Below, piece by piece: positions 20,915 through 34,335 of a DNA stretch of 64,000 nucleotides (the stretch's first letter is position 1; every line of letters starts with the position of its first letter). The stretch comes from Paulinella micropora. Taxonomy: Eukaryota > Cercozoa > Imbricatea > Euglyphida. Under the pieces are notes generated by a model. That model saw only the letters and a list, made by a program, of their open reading frames with translations. It was not told the origin of the DNA and ran no database searches. The translations under genes were made by a program, and so were the position numbers. Location of the stretch: the NCBI GenBank assembly GCA_009731375.1, contig BJOX01000148.1, positions 137,934 to 201,933 of the forward strand, in the 5' to 3' direction.

Positions 20915-21089
20915 ACACACTCTCTCTCTCTCTCATTTCTCATCTCTCATCTCTCTCTCTCTCTCATCTCTCATCTCTCATCTCTCTCTCTCTCTGTCTC
21001 TCTCTCTCTCTCATCTCTCTTTCTCTCTCTCTCTATATATATATACTATATATATATAATATTATATGTATATATATCTTACTCTTTGT

Positions 21090-21125
<36 letters not shown>

Positions 21126-21133
21126 GCTTTCGA

Positions 21134-21178
<45 letters not shown>

Positions 21179-21237
21179 GTCTATCTATCTATCTATCTAC
21201 TATCTATCTATCTGTCTCTTTCTACTTATCTCTTGGC

Positions 21238-21269
<32 letters not shown>

Positions 21270-21281
21270 TTCTCTCTCATT

Positions 21282-21320
<39 letters not shown>

Positions 21321-21348
21321 TTCTCTGTCATTTCTCTCTCTCTCTATT

Positions 21349-21406
<58 letters not shown>

Positions 21407-21467
21407 CACTCACACACACACACAGACACACACATTCACACACACACACACACTCACACACACACAC

Positions 21468-21544
<77 letters not shown>

Positions 21545-21629
21545 AACATACACACACACACACACACACACACTCTCACACACTCTCACACAGACTCAAT
21601 CGCTCTCTCTCTCTCTCTCTCATCTCTCA

Positions 21630-21661
<32 letters not shown>

Positions 21662-21669
21662 ATCTCTCA

Positions 21670-21710
<41 letters not shown>

Positions 21711-21712
21711 AG

Positions 21713-21744
<32 letters not shown>

Positions 21745-22004
21745 CTTTTCAGCTTCTTACACACACACACACACACAAACACAACACACACAAACACAAC
21801 ACACACACGCACAATTTATCTCTCTATCTCTATCTTTCTTTCTCTCTCTCTCTCTATATATATATATATGTATATATATATATGTATGTATGTATATATA
21901 TATATATCCCTCTCTGATCCTCTGAAGGTCTTTTATTTACAGATAATCTCAAGGAATTCACGACGACGTTTAACCCAAGACTAAACACTCATCGGGGGTC
22001 GAGT

Positions 22005-22099
<95 letters not shown>

Positions 22100-22114
22100 T
22101 CTCTCTCTCTCTCG

Positions 22115-22191
<77 letters not shown>

Positions 22192-22273
22192 CCACACCCA
22201 TACACACCCACACACACACACACACACACTCACACACACTCATACTCTCTCTCGCTCTCTCTCTCTCTCTCGC

Positions 22274-22329
<56 letters not shown>

Positions 22330-22344
22330 GCTCTCTCACACACT

Positions 22345-22375
<31 letters not shown>

Positions 22376-22415
22376 TCACACACACACACACACTCACACA
22401 CACACACACACTCAA

Positions 22416-22458
<43 letters not shown>

Positions 22459-22465
22459 TATTCAA
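19381..22465. repeat. Microsatellite block (CA, TC, TATC and TA runs) with a 269-N gap
   Basis: About 3 kb of alternating (CA)n, (TC)n, (TATC)n and (TA)n tracts with minor variants (CTAGCTAT at about 20580-20675). The gap is at 20250-20518. Every long open frame here is a translation of the repeat (Ser-Leu, Thr-His or Arg-Glu alternations) and none is a gene. A short unique sequence at 21910-22010 (ATCCTCTGAAGGTC...) carries no recognisable feature. The block separates the truncated viral polymerase from the LTR element, so linkage of the two across it is not secure. Confidence 0.9.
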
Positions 22466-22509
22466 GTGTCATTTAGTTTTACGCAGACATTCAGTACAAC
22501 TTTAACATG

Positions 22510-23109
22510 TATCGGAATGAATACCGTACCGGACCGAAACATTAATATTGTGTTAAACTTTCTTCAAGTTTACACTTCTATTTTTAGTTCCGTTACTTCA
22601 TTTTTCCATTTATCAACTGTCATAACTTGTAGTTGTTACCTTTTCAACTGCCGTTAACAGATTAATTTATTTCCCTTTACCAGTTAACTTTTTAGAAAAT
22701 GTTAACTATTGCCTTTTTCCCCATATCTGAAACTTGATTTCCTTTGACCGCTTTTTCCGGTCCACGGTCATAATTATTGATAGGTAAATACGCAATACAC
22801 CAGGTAAAGTGGCATTCTTTCACCTTTTTTACTTTATTTTTCCAGACTGAGTTGATCAACTCCAACCGCTACACAACTAGTGATAGCATTTGAATTATTC
22901 TCGTTATTTCTCAGAATCTGCATTGTTTCGAAAGGGACAAGTAGTCTGTCTGTCAAGCAACTGTATTAAATAAACTGGAATTTACCATCTCAGCATCTTT
23001 TGGTACCTTCCCTGTTCTCGGAAGTATTTTGAGATAAAATGACAGCCGTGTGTGTATTCATTTGAATGCTGGTTGGCAGTTTCCTCACAATATGCTAGTA
23101 AAGACTTAC
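22510..23109 (+). repeat. 5' LTR
   Basis: Begins TATCGGAATGAATACCG and ends near AAGACTTAC, matching 34807-35406 with scattered substitutions and small indels (for example a TTTA difference near 22612 and a CTGT difference near 22950). I estimate roughly 95 percent identity by eye, so the insertion is not very recent. Gag starts about 140 bp downstream. Confidence 0.75.
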
Positions 23110-23246
23110 AATTCGAATTTCGCTTTACTTTCGGAAGAGTCACACTTTGTGTGTGCTGTTAACAGCTGTAATTGTAAAACTCCTTACATGTTTTTGGAAA
23201 CACCAACAGCGGCGAACACACACAAGGTCAGCCATCACACCCACAC

Positions 23247-26064
23247 ATGGCAGCTAGTTCACCTGTCTATGAGTGGCCGGTCATGGTGACCGTTGTGCAT
23301 GTTCACCACATGCAGAAGAGGCGACTCTGTATCATGTATTCAAGTTCTGTTCAAGTCTGTTCAAGTCTGTTCAAGTCTGTTCAAGTTCCTTGCATACATA
23401 GGACAGTCCCTCAAGCAAGACCATCAAGTAGCAAACATCGTACAAGGTCTCCTTTGCAAATTCCAGACCTTTTTGCTACACAGTTGGTATTTTAAGTTCA
23501 GTTGTGACGAAATTAGTCTTCCAGCATCGTTTCCACGCCCTAATTACGACCTGATCTCTAAGGAAGTCTACCACCGTGAAGAATGCCTCAACATTTCTCG
23601 CAGGATGCGCACCACCCTCAAGGTCCCCTTCATGTACACGTACAGGAAGGCCCTCAAGGACTGCTCTGCAAAGAAGCTCTCTCCCCAGACGGATGGAATC
23701 AGCCGCGTCCACTTTATTAAGGTCGTGCTCATGACTTTAGAAAAGGATCTCTGCCCTCTCCTAGCGAAAGCAGTAAAGGATTGCCTTCTCAATCTTGAGG
23801 AGGAACCTTTTCTCCACATGCAGCCCCTTGAGCAGATGATAGATTACTGGTTCGACCCCTCTGCTTTCCACAAGTGGACCTCCTATAGGGGTGAGAGAGA
23901 CCTAGCTATTAGTAGGTACAACGACCTTGCGAAAAAGGTCGGTTGGGTTCTAACCCCGGACAATGTCCCTGGCTCTCTACGCTACGTGACGGTCCCTGCA
24001 CCCGCGGGCACGGCGGCTCCTACCATGGGCCCAACTCGCCCCCCGCTGGCAGTGGCAACGGCTACGACTACGACCACGACTACGACGACGACCACTGCAT
24101 GCCTACTGCTACGTCGACAACAGGAGTGCCGACTTCGTCGTCGTCGTCGGCAGCTTCGGCTTCGCGCCCCATGGCAGTCCCCACTCCTGTAAGGTTTCCC
24201 CCAACGGATTCCCAACGTCCCGGTGGTCCCATCGCATCCTTCCCAGGTCGAACCTTTCGCCCTACAGGGAGTAGTCTGGGCCCCACAGGCGGGTCAGAGG
24301 CACAGCGTTCCCTGTTTAGTCGACCGAGACAGGCTTCCGAGGGGTGCACTTTCCAGGGTACAGCTCAGTTCCGATCCCGAGGTTTTCTCGACGGAGCCCA
24401 AGCCTCCCGGGATCATTGTCCTCCCCTCCGGACTCCCGGTATGAACACAGCGGCACGCTTTCGTCTCCCCGTACGGAGGAACAAGACTGGAAGGAAGGGC
24501 AGTGGAGGAGGAAGAAGAGTCGAAGGCACTGCCTCTGTTCTCTTTCTCCCCCGAGCGAGAGGCAGAACCGGCCGACGGCAGGAGCCTCCTCCTATCCCCC
24601 CGAGTCGAGCAGTCCTCTGGCCGACCCCGTTCTGCCCCTCCACGTGTCGTGACTTTCGCCACGGTTAGGCAATCGTCCCCGCCGGCCGGTGAGAGCGACG
24701 AAGATGGAGAGCCCGTGCCGGCAGTCACGGATCCCGCAGCCATGCAGCGGTCACACTGGTGGTGGCCGGAGCGGTCGTAGCCGACCCAGCTGCCCCGACG
24801 ACCGAAGCGGAGGTGGGTAACCCGTCTGGGGGCTATGCGGCGACCGGCACAGCCTCTAGTAGTGGCGAACCGTCCTCGTCGAGTAGTTCCGAGCCGTCAC
24901 GTACCCGTAACGGTGTGCGTTTTAGTGGCAGCACCGTCCTCATGATGGTTGCGCCAGTAGAGACCGCCACCGAATGTTACCAACGTCGGATGCGTGAGAT
25001 CAGGAAGCTCAAGTACGATCACGTAATATCATTAGGATACACTTTGCGTCTGTTTCTTTCCAACCTTTCTCTTTTTATGACCCAGTCTGAGGCTGAGATT
25101 TTCCTCAACGCGTGGTCGGCAAGGATTTCTTCCAGTGACTCCTACGTGAAGTCTCTGCAGCTCTTGCCATGGGTCTGGTTGGACTACCGAGTAGACTCAC
25201 GATGGAAAATCGACATAGTCTACGACGTAACCAAACCTTTTGGCCCGAGCTACAGGAACGACATGAAGAGACGTTAAAAAAAATCAGCTGAAGAACGAAG
25301 GCCTTGTGGCCGAGGAAGCCCATAAGTATGAGGTAGCCCGGCGATGTGTCTCCCATATGGAGATACAACACGCAGAATCTTTGCAGATGGAAAGAAAGAA
25401 GCGAGGTATCCCGCTGACACGTACATTGGAAGAGCTGAGGTACCTCATCCTCCAGGCTAATCTACGTACCTTGACGGATTGGGACTAGATGATCCTGATG
25501 GCACCGGATTCCGACTACAGCCGACGCTCTCCTCGTAAGGAGAGGGCCAAGGAGAGCACAAGGAAGCCAAGAACCAAGTGGCCCCGCGACGTCCCCTCGG
25601 GCAGTCAACTGCAAGTCGTGGCGAAGCAAGCGCCTGCGTCCCATCAGCAGAATAAGCCGAAGTCTGGCCCGGGACCGGACCAACGCAAGGGCTATGCGCC
25701 TTCGAATTCGTCTGGCGGGCGTACAACCAAGACTGCACGCTTTTCTGGGGCCAACGCGATCAAGATCGCCAAGCCGGCCCAGTGGACGAAGGACCCCGCC
25801 AAGGAGAACCGCGCGCCGCACAACAAGAGCTCCGAGCCCTGCGACTACTGTCAAAACTTCGGAAAGGTCGATAAACCTAATCACACTCTCGAGGTTTGTA
25901 GGACACGTATGCGCGATTTGGAGAAGGGGCTCAACTCTCACTGGTGCCCTCCGCGGGCCGCGAAGCAACGCCGGCCCCGAGCAGAAGGATCGCCGTGGCA
26001 AGGAACGCAAGAACGCACCGGTGTCGGCGGTGATGGCCGCTCAGGCCACGGAAGACGACCCTAA
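23247..26064 (+). pseudogene. Retrotransposon gag (capsid/nucleocapsid), several breaks
   Basis: A likely start is the ATG at 23247 (MAASSPVYEWPVMVTVVHVH). The frame shifts inside a GTTCAAGTCT tandem repeat (23347-23386) into a capsid-like helical region (PLEQMIDYWFDPSAFHKWTS). A low-complexity Ser/Pro/Asp linker with further shifts follows (about 24000-24760), then a second helical block (YDHVISLGYTLRLFLSNLSL). A shift at an A-run (25276) and a TAG at 25486-25488 come next, and finally a basic region with a zinc knuckle CDYCQNFGKVDKPNHTLEVC (C-x2-C-x10-H-x4-C, longer than the retroviral C-x2-C-x4-H-x4-C). Several breaks, but the order capsid to nucleocapsid is clear. Confidence 0.65.
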
Positions 26065-27385
26065 CCAGGTAAGCACCCGAAATATATTGGACTGCGGGAT
26101 TGACACGGCTCTCGAATGCCGCTATGTCGCTCCCGTACGACCGCGTACGGCAAATGTCCTCCAAGGACGGGTCCTGGCTATTGCCGGACTGGATCAGACC
26201 GCCGATAAGGCTATTGACATCTTTGTCATCGTTGACACAGGGTGTAATACCTTGGGGCTGATCCACCCACGTTTGTCCACCAAGATGGGCCTGATTGAGA
26301 TGGACTTGCCCAGCCTGACAGCCCGCACGGCTCAAGGAATCATAACGATGGTTAGAGGTATACGTCTGTACATCCAAGTCCTCTGCACAAGAGGCTGGGA
26401 TGAGATCTATCTCTATATCTCTCAGCATGTTCCCATGGGAGCGGATATTTTGCTTGGTACTGCCCTTATCATGCAGACCAACATTTCCACGGATGCACTC
26501 TTCACCCGCATGGCAGTCGGCCAACAGTGGCCGACTTTGCCGACACGGGCGGAGAACGAACAAATCCTCCTGGATGAGTTTGAGATCCTGACCCCGCCCC
26601 GACAGCCCAGGGAGACTGTCAATCAAGTTTTACGAAGCGGGACTATTCTAAGAGATGGTCCTTGCCAACAGATGGTCACGTTGATGGACCTCCCTTCGGA
26701 TGATAACGAGAAGGAAGCCCAACAGCAAGACCTTAAGGAATGTCCCTTTAGTCTCCTCCCTTTGGTGGCGATCACCCCTGAGGAGAGTGATGATGAGGAG
26801 GAACAGGAAGAGAAAGAAGAGAAAGAGGAGAAGGCAGACGAAACGGAGGAGAAGCAGGAGGATAGTACAGAGCGTACGACTACTCCATCGCGACAGACAC
26901 GATCTCGGACCACAGCGGCCAGATTGTGTCGTACACCGGTCTCGGCGTTTCCGGTCGTGGGTCTTCCCCCGATACGAGAGGAACCAGACGTGACCCCTCA
27001 GGGACCACCGTCACCCGAAGACACTGCGACGACAGCCCAACCTGATCTTGAAGGAGCTCCGGCTTCAAGCTCGAGCTCGAGTTCTTCGAGCTCGGGGCAG
27101 CATCACCGGGCCACGCAAGTCTCACAAGTGACCCCCGGAGGACCATCGCCCACTCCCTCCCACGTCAGCTCGTCCCCTAGCGAGTGGGGACGCAAACCCG
27201 GATCGAAAGATACGCCCAGCCGGTTAGGACCCAGGGAGTCTCCCGCTCCGCCCGTTTACTCACCAACGACACCTGATCCCACAAACGTTGCATCGCTCAC
27301 GATGTCTATAGAGCGTTACGTCGCCCACGATGTCTGGCGTTACGTCGCCCACGATGTCCAACGCTACATCGCCCGCACCCGCTAA
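26065..27385 (+). CDS. Retropepsin-like aspartic protease plus acidic linker
   Basis: The open frame overlaps the end of gag in another register (it is open from 25694). The protease core is at about 26090-26520, with the catalytic motif FVIVDTGCNTLGLI (D-T-G) and the flap/end motif GADILLGTALI. After it comes a Glu-rich segment (EEQEEKEEKEEKADE) and a Ser/Pro-rich stretch ending in short repeats of YVAHDV (27310-27385). It cleaves the Gag-Pol polyprotein. The Cys directly after D-T-G is the usual Ser/Thr/Ala position and is not a break. Confidence 0.75.
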
Positions 27386-30300
27386 CGCTGTCCCGGCTTC
27401 TAACGCACAAGCGTTTTCTCCGACACCGACACAGGCGGTGAGGGATGTAATAGTGATAGATGACACATCCCCAGTAGCGACATCGTCGTCGGGGACACAG
27501 GCACGTCAAACCAATACGTTTGTATCACAATTGCAAGCTAGTGCTTTATCGTCCCCCATGCCACTATCACTCCCACCCTTGGTCCAGCCCCCTTCTACAC
27601 CAATTTGGACACAGGGAGCACAGCGATCATTGGGTTTTTCCCTCATTCCCTTTCGCTATGGATCTATCTCTCCTAATGCAGCTCGAACCTTCCCACAAGG
27701 AGATCAGAATCTGACTAATCCCCAGCTCATAGCGTTCCGAAGTCACGCTATAACGCATATTGGTATAAGACAGCTCGACCGGGAGAATCCTATATCTCCG
27801 CGAAGAGCGGGTTTAGCAACTCCGGGTAAACGTAGTCTGATGCACCCAGTAGGGCCACGTATGGCTACTCGCACACGGGTCAATTTCGAGAGAGCTATGC
27901 ACCGCCAAGGTTTGAGCATACCAGCCATCCCGCAAATAGGTGGGGTAGTTTTGAAGGATTTCTATAATGACAGGAAGTCCCTGTTCATTATTCAAAACCC
28001 GATTCTTCGTCTCCGCCCTTACTGGGAAGATCTGGTTCAGTTCGGTGGGCACTTTAATTGCAACCACCGTTGCTACCATTACCTGCCTTACCTCGTCCGG
28101 GTCCATGGAATCTACGAGGACCCGTCTTTTAACGATCCTGGTAACATCAACATAGTGCGCCATCGCCTCGAAGTCCGCGATAACGGTAGCTACAGTATCC
28201 CGATAACCGCAGGCCACATAGACCTACAGCGATGTCGGTATAGAGACCTTTTATTCCTCGACAACAAGGGATATATCGCGCCTTATATCGGTCCAGGATT
28301 CATTGACCCTCAAGTCGTCCACACCTTTTCAGGCGTTACTATAAAAAGTATGAACGTCTGTCTTCCAGAGCATCCTCCGAACCTTTTCCAGCCTGAGGAT
28401 GTCCTACTTTCGGAATGCATAGCTTTTGTTCCATGCTTACAAGGAGAAGTCCCGCAAGGCACCCACGACGATTGGATGCTTCTCGCGACACGCACCGAGC
28501 ACGATGCGCACGCTGATCGGCAGAACAAAAAGCCTGCTAACCAAAGTGGCGCTCCGTTCCTCCAAACGAACCGTTCCACGACGAAAATCAGCACGCTGCT
28601 GAATGGCCTCCCTCTCAAGTTGGTACTGCCGGCCTTAGTTATGAATCGGACCCCACTGACGGTGTTTCACCACCCGCCGGTTTGGGGACGATCCAGAGCT
28701 CAATTGGCCTCAATTCTGGCTTTGGGATTGGACGACCATGAGCCGATATCTGATACCTTCTTTTTAAACACCACATGTCATACTCACAAGAGCGACCGTA
28801 TTCATTGGTTTCATGGGCCACCTATCAGGGCTCTACCCGGAACATGTGAGACGGAGTGTGCCTCAGCAGATTCTGAACCACGTAGTCCCATTCCCACGGT
28901 CCCACACTGTATCGGTGGTACCAGTGCGATCAGGGGGAGCCTAGGACAGCCTGACGGAGACCATCTCGGCTGCTCTATTTTCCTGCGATACAAATTCGTC
29001 TTTGAGCACATATGGCAATGGTTTGCATGCCTCTACTATCTTTTTCGATTGCCATCGAATTCAGACATAAGATATTGCACCCACTCATATGATATCAAGA
29101 AGTCTACCGGGCAGTCGCACGCGACATACACCTTTTTCGAGGAGGTACCGGCGAACTATTTTAGACAGATGGACATGACGATAACATTGTTCTACGAACG
29201 AACGTCATCCCATCCTTGCGGTAAACCATTTGGAAATAAGTCCCTATAGAGTTATGCTCGAGCGCCACTTTTCTGACTCCAAGGACAGAAAGATAGTGGA
29301 GCAAAAGTTGAACTTATTGGAGCAACCATCCTCATGGATGGAACAACGATGGATTAGGGGTACTGACACGCTAGCCCCAGTACAACGGTACCTTCTTCAG
29401 GACTTGCCTCCCACGGCACACGACCAGAAGTGGTATTGTACAACCATAAATGCAGTCCCCTTTTTCATGCAGGTGCATACAGAGGTGCGGGCATTACAGT
29501 ACACGCTCAACGCGGCAGAGTATGAGGAAACCCAGGTAGTAGTGCACCCGGATGCGTATTCACCTTGTCATTGTTTTGCAGACATTCTGAATCCCTACTC
29601 GAGAGCGCTGCGAGCCAAGGGTTACCCATACGGTGCCCCGTCCATACATGACGACATGGACGTCAAAGAAACCGTACCAAATATTGTGCGCATCGATCTC
29701 GCCTCGACTTATCTTGGAACTCGGGTAGACATTCGGGATACACGAGACATAGCGGCTTACCTAAATCTTCCGCTAGTTCCCGTTGATCCTGGTTGGGACT
29801 CAGTGTTTTCATTGCAAACACACTATCGTCTCGAGGCAGCGATGATCCATAACGTCATCCTACCCGAGGAAGCTGGTATGTTTTCGACGAATGGTCGAAT
29901 CCCGGCCGCTCCGGCGTCTCAGAGACCGAAGACGACCTATCCAGAGTTCCAGGTTTCCAAGAAAATAGGCGACCGAGGGAAAATCCTCACTCGTCGAGAT
30001 TCCACCCCTTCGCCATTTTCACCACCTTCTCCTACATCATCCTCGCGAGCACCTTCGACATTTTCGTCATCATCATCGTCATCGTCATCGTCTTCATCGT
30101 CCTCATATAATCGTCTCATAGTTCCTTCCGCGGCGGCAGCCGTGGAAGGACGACATGCAATACGATATTCAATTACAGGTCCATCGTCTCTCGAACCGCA
30201 AAGGCCTCTCTGGGGACCTCAGGTACCTTTCCCACACGCAACCCATCTCCGGCAACAAAGCACGAACATTGTACCAACCCATTCGATGCTTATGCTTCGA

Positions 30301-30402
30301 ACATTGGCTGGCACACAATGTCGATCGCCCCCTTCTCCGGGACAGCTGCGCTTCCGACCACACTCCCCTCAACACGAGCCGGAGATGTGCAAGACGCAGT
30401 GA
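27330..30402 (+). CDS. Extra coding block of unknown function between protease and RT
   Basis: Two long frames, 27330-29249 and 29230-30402, join with a single-base shift near 29235 and read for about 1000 residues. The first has a Thr/Pro-rich head (ANAVPASNAQAFSPTPTQAV) and then a folded-looking part with Cys and His (FGGHFNCNHRCYHYLPYLVR; FHHPPVWGRSRAQLASIL). The second is compositionally normal globular protein (WYCTTINAVPFFMQVHTEVR) and ends with a Ser run from a TCA/TCG repeat (about 30055-30105). No RT, protease, RNase H, integrase or chromodomain motif is visible. Ty3/Gypsy elements normally pass from protease to RT within a few hundred bases. I cannot name the domain. Confidence 0.5.
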
Positions 30403-30453
30403 CAATTAAAGAAACCCACGGAGCCGTATCTGGACCCCATCAAGCCCCATATT

Positions 30454-32198
30454 GTGGCCCAGCTAATGTCACCGCATGACCAGGAACATCCCCCGATTAG
30501 CGGTTTAGACTGGCTCTCTATGAACATGACTTCTGATCCAGGTGTTTTACTCGTCAAACAAGATGACATCACTGGTTTTGATGCTCTCAGAGCGACTATG
30601 CCGACAATACCTAGACGAACAGAAGGAAAAGAAGGCCGAACCGCCTAAACCCAAGTTAGGCCCGGATACCATCAGCTCCAACCTCACTCCCCCTCAGAAA
30701 AGAGCGAAAGATTTTCTAGAGCGTTACGGCGGCCGATTCCATGAAAAGGCTGGCTGTTTTACGCACACCGTTATCTCTTTGAAGCTACGTCCAGGTGCAC
30801 AACCTATTTGGGTTCCCTGCCCTAGATGGACGCCTGCTGTCCGAGAGTTCTTGACCCAGTGGGCAGACGATATGCTTGCTACTGGCCGCTATAGTTTTGC
30901 CTCTCCTAATTGTGAGTGTGCTACTAGGCCGTGCCCTGTAGGCAAGTTTAACTCCCTCTTGCAGGATCATTTCAAAGGCATCCGCATGGTATTCGATTAC
31001 CGCGCGGTTAACGACCGGCTCATCCTTCCTGTCCCCGGCCTTCCTAACCCCGATCATCTGACCGTGAGCTCTTCGCGGGATATAAATATATCTCTGCGTT
31101 GGACATGGTTGATGGTTTTTCGCACCTGAAGATCGATCCTACAGACGGTAGCCGCGACATCCTCGCCGTATGGACTCCTCGTGGACTTCTAGTCCCCAAC
31201 TATATGACGCAAGGTATTCACCGCGCCCCTGGCGACTTCCAACGCGCCGTCGACAAGTATTTTGGCCATCTCCCTTTTTGGGGTCAGACGGCCGCAGCAT
31301 ACATCGACGACGTACATTTGGCTCACGACGACTTCGACGTCCACATGGACCAACTGGAGAAGCTCATGGAGGCTGCGGAGGCAGCCGGCTGTTACTTCGC
31401 CACGGACAAGCTACGCATTGGCTACAACTCTCTTCCCGTGCTGGCAAAGTCTGTAGCAAGAAAGGCGTCGCCGCCGACATAAGCAAGATTGATGCGATCC
31501 TGAAGATCTCTGAACCGCAGAACATCACCGAGGTCCGATCTATACTCGGTATGACCAACTTTATTCAGGTACATATTCCAAACTGCTCTCGCTTGGTGGC
31601 GCCGCTCTCTGATCTACTCAAGTCTACGAACGCCCGGCCTACGGGACCCAACTTTTTCCGTGAAAAAGAGAATAAATGTTTTGCAACACTCAAGCGTGTC
31701 CTGACATCGCTACCGATCCTCGCCAAGTATAACAAGACGCAACAGCTCTATCTTCGAAGAGACGCTAGCATCGTTGGCATCGGTGGAGCTCTACATTCGG
31801 GCCCTGAGAGGTCTGCACCCGTCATCTCTTATTTCTCGCTTAAATTCACTGATACTCAATCTCGGTGGGTCGCGTATGTTCGGGAAGCTTACGGTATAAT
31901 TTACGGTGTCCAGCAATCCCGTTACTATATTGATGCTAGTGATCATCCACTGACTATCGTCACGGATCATCGCCCGCTCATATGGCTACACCACGCCAGA
32001 AGCCCGATGGTTGTTGGATGGGTCCTAGACCACCTCCAAACTATCCGCTTCAAGGTGGAATACATTCAGGGTAAACAAAATCTCCTTCCTGATGCCCTCT
32101 CTCGTATTCCTTGTAAATCGCCCGGCCAACCCACTCTCCTTGGGGAAGTCGAAGCGACGAATCAGCCACTGGGCACAAACCCGGATACTATGTTATAG
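30454..32198 (+). pseudogene. Reverse transcriptase and RNase H (Ty3/Gypsy type), frameshifted
   Basis: RT fingers and palm: GIRMVFDYRAVNDRLILP, then after a shift near 31075 ALDMVDGFSHLKIDPTDGSR, GIHRAPGDFQRAVDKYF, and the catalytic box AAYIDDVHLAHDDF. A second shift near 31450 leads to the connection (ILKISEPQNITEVRSILG). RNase H follows with LYLRRDASIVGIGGAL (first Asp), YVREAYGIIYGV (Glu) and TIVTDHRPLIWLHHA (Asp), and ends in KVEYIQGKQNLLPDALSR. All catalytic residues are present. The upstream boundary with the extra coding block is not clear. Confidence 0.8.
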
Positions 32199-32289
32199 TC
32201 CAGTGGGCGCTCTTTTTGGCTCGCGATTGACGGTAGTCATCCGCAATTAGACACGCGCTTTAAGAAGCACGATTGTCGAATATTGCGCG

Positions 32290-34335
32290 GTGCACCAACG
32301 ATCAAGACCTTACACCCCGTGGGACTATGCCATAGTCATCCCGCCCGCAGAACGTGCTCCAGACTTAGCTCGTCAACTTTTTGCTCTCAACAAGCCTTTT
32401 GCTGTACTCGATGCTCAGGACATGGTACACCTCATACCCGACGGTAAGACCATCTCCCGCGAAACAGTCTTAGCATGCCACAAGATCGTCTTTCTCGAGG
32501 ACAACCTTGCGTGGCTTGTTCATAACTTTGGATTGCATCGCCACGCCGTGCTCAATATGTATGCTACATCACATGCCCGCGCGTCACGCGCGCGGAATCC
32601 GATATCCAGTCAGCGCAGAAAGAAGATCCCATTTTGAAACCGCTTTGGGACGGATCTACATCTATCGGCCAGGGTAATACTCTTCTCTTTTTCAAGGGAG
32701 GGTTAGCGGTACATATCATGCCCGACCGCTCCCGCCGAATATATGTTCCGAATCCCCTCATACGCAAGCTTGTCTCCCATGCTCACTTGGTCCAGAATCA
32801 CGCAAAGGTCCCCACCCTTGCCCCATATATCCATCAGCGATACGTATGGTTCGGACCCGATGGGAAAGACAGGATGCACGCCGACATTCCGGCTATCCTT
32901 AAAGATTGCCACTTTTGTCAACTACCGCACGCCCGCCTCACACTTAATCATGGCCGCTATAGCTCGTTAGTCTGGAACCATCCAGGTCAAGCTAGGCATA
33001 GATCATGTTCATGTAGGCATAGAAGGCGTACTCGAGCAGTACGTGTTAACTATAGTCGATCTATTCGCAGGTTACCTATTGTTTATTCCAGTCGTCTCCA
33101 CCACTGCTGAGGAGACCGTAGAGACCATTCTCGCCCGATGGGTTTGCCTTTTTGGTTTTCCCGAGGCCATCCTGTCTGACGATCATGGATCTTTCCGTGG
33201 CAATCTTGCCAAGGCCTTCTGCAGCAATGCCATGGCTGGAATCGAATGGCTCACCACTGCGCCATACTCTCACCATCAGTTAGGCATGGTAGAACGCAGG
33301 CATCAAAGCCTGCGCCGCGCTATCCAGGCAATCGCAGACAAAGACAAGAAGACTTGGCCCAAGGCCATGCCAGCTCTGTCGTTCTCGCAGAACACTTACG
33401 TCTCCACCGCCACCGGCGTATCCGCTTTTGAAGGTATGATGGCTCGCCAGCCACGTACATCCATCGATATCTTCGATTCTCCCGACGTCATCGCTGAACG
33501 CGCGGCTCGATCAACCGCTGCAATGACTAAGTCTGGCTCGACGACCGTCCAGACATCGGACCAACTCGACACTCTCCGCTTAGCTCGGATTGCTGTCACG
33601 GCGTATGTCAAGGAATACGCTTCCTTCACGCGCAAGGCTGCCAACGAACAGAAGAACAAGCAACGGCGACGCAAGCTACCAGATTGGAAGGTGGGTGACC
33701 GAGTCACCGTCTATCGCCCCAAGCAATCAACCAAAGGTATTCCCGCCTCCTCTGTTCTTCAACACGACGGCCCGCACATTATATTGGAAAAACCATCCAA
33801 TAACACCTTTCGCCTCTGGCACGAGCACACCAACAAGGTCCTCCGCAAAATTGACATTGCACACATCAGTCCCTACACGGCCCCAACCGATCTGGCTCAG
33901 GCCATCGACCCGGTCCAGGATCAGGAACACAATGACGACCAGAAGGGCTATGTCGTTGGTGAGGTGATAGCCTTCATCGACGATGGCTTGCTCAAGTTAG
34001 GGATGATCATGGACGAAGATCCCACGGACGATCGCGACGATTTCCGCGTCCACCAGCTAGCGCTCGGCATCACTTCGTCAAACATACAGTACCGCCCAGT
34101 CTACGTGGAGCTGATTACGCACCCGGACGGCACGGTCACGGAAGGACCGACGCATCTCAATTGTCAATGGACCAAGCCTCTCAACTCCTGGAAGAAGATG
34201 ACACTCGACAGTGAGAATGATCAGGTCGTTCATCGCGATATTCAGTTCAAGCCAAGCCCCAACTCCAGGAACAAGGGCTTGATCATTCCCGAACAATTCA
34301 AACGTTTACGCAAACCTTACAACGGGAAGACATAA
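32290..34335 (+). pseudogene. Retrotransposon integrase with long C-terminal tail, frameshifted
   Basis: The zinc-binding H-H-C-C module is visible (HAHLVQNHAKV ... KDCHFCQLPHAR), followed, after a shift near 32990, by the DDE core: LTIVDLFAGYLLF, then ILSDDHGSFRGN and QLGMVERRHQSLRRA with the catalytic Glu. The tail contains KVGDRVTVYRPKQS, typical of the GPY/F-type C-terminal module, then HISPYTAPTDL and GEVIAFIDDGLLKLGMIMDE. A related tail is found at 47037-47850. There is a further shift at 32635. The final frame ends at 34335, 450 bp before the poly-G tract. Confidence 0.8.

Noticed and set aside
19288-22375. Very long open frames on both strands (Ser/Leu, Thr/His, Arg/Glu alternations)
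   Set aside because: They are translations of CA, TC and TATC repeats and run through N; no codon bias or motif.
24294-24743. Open frames in several registers over the GC-rich gag linker
   Set aside because: GC-rich low-complexity sequence lacks stops in all frames; none has motifs.
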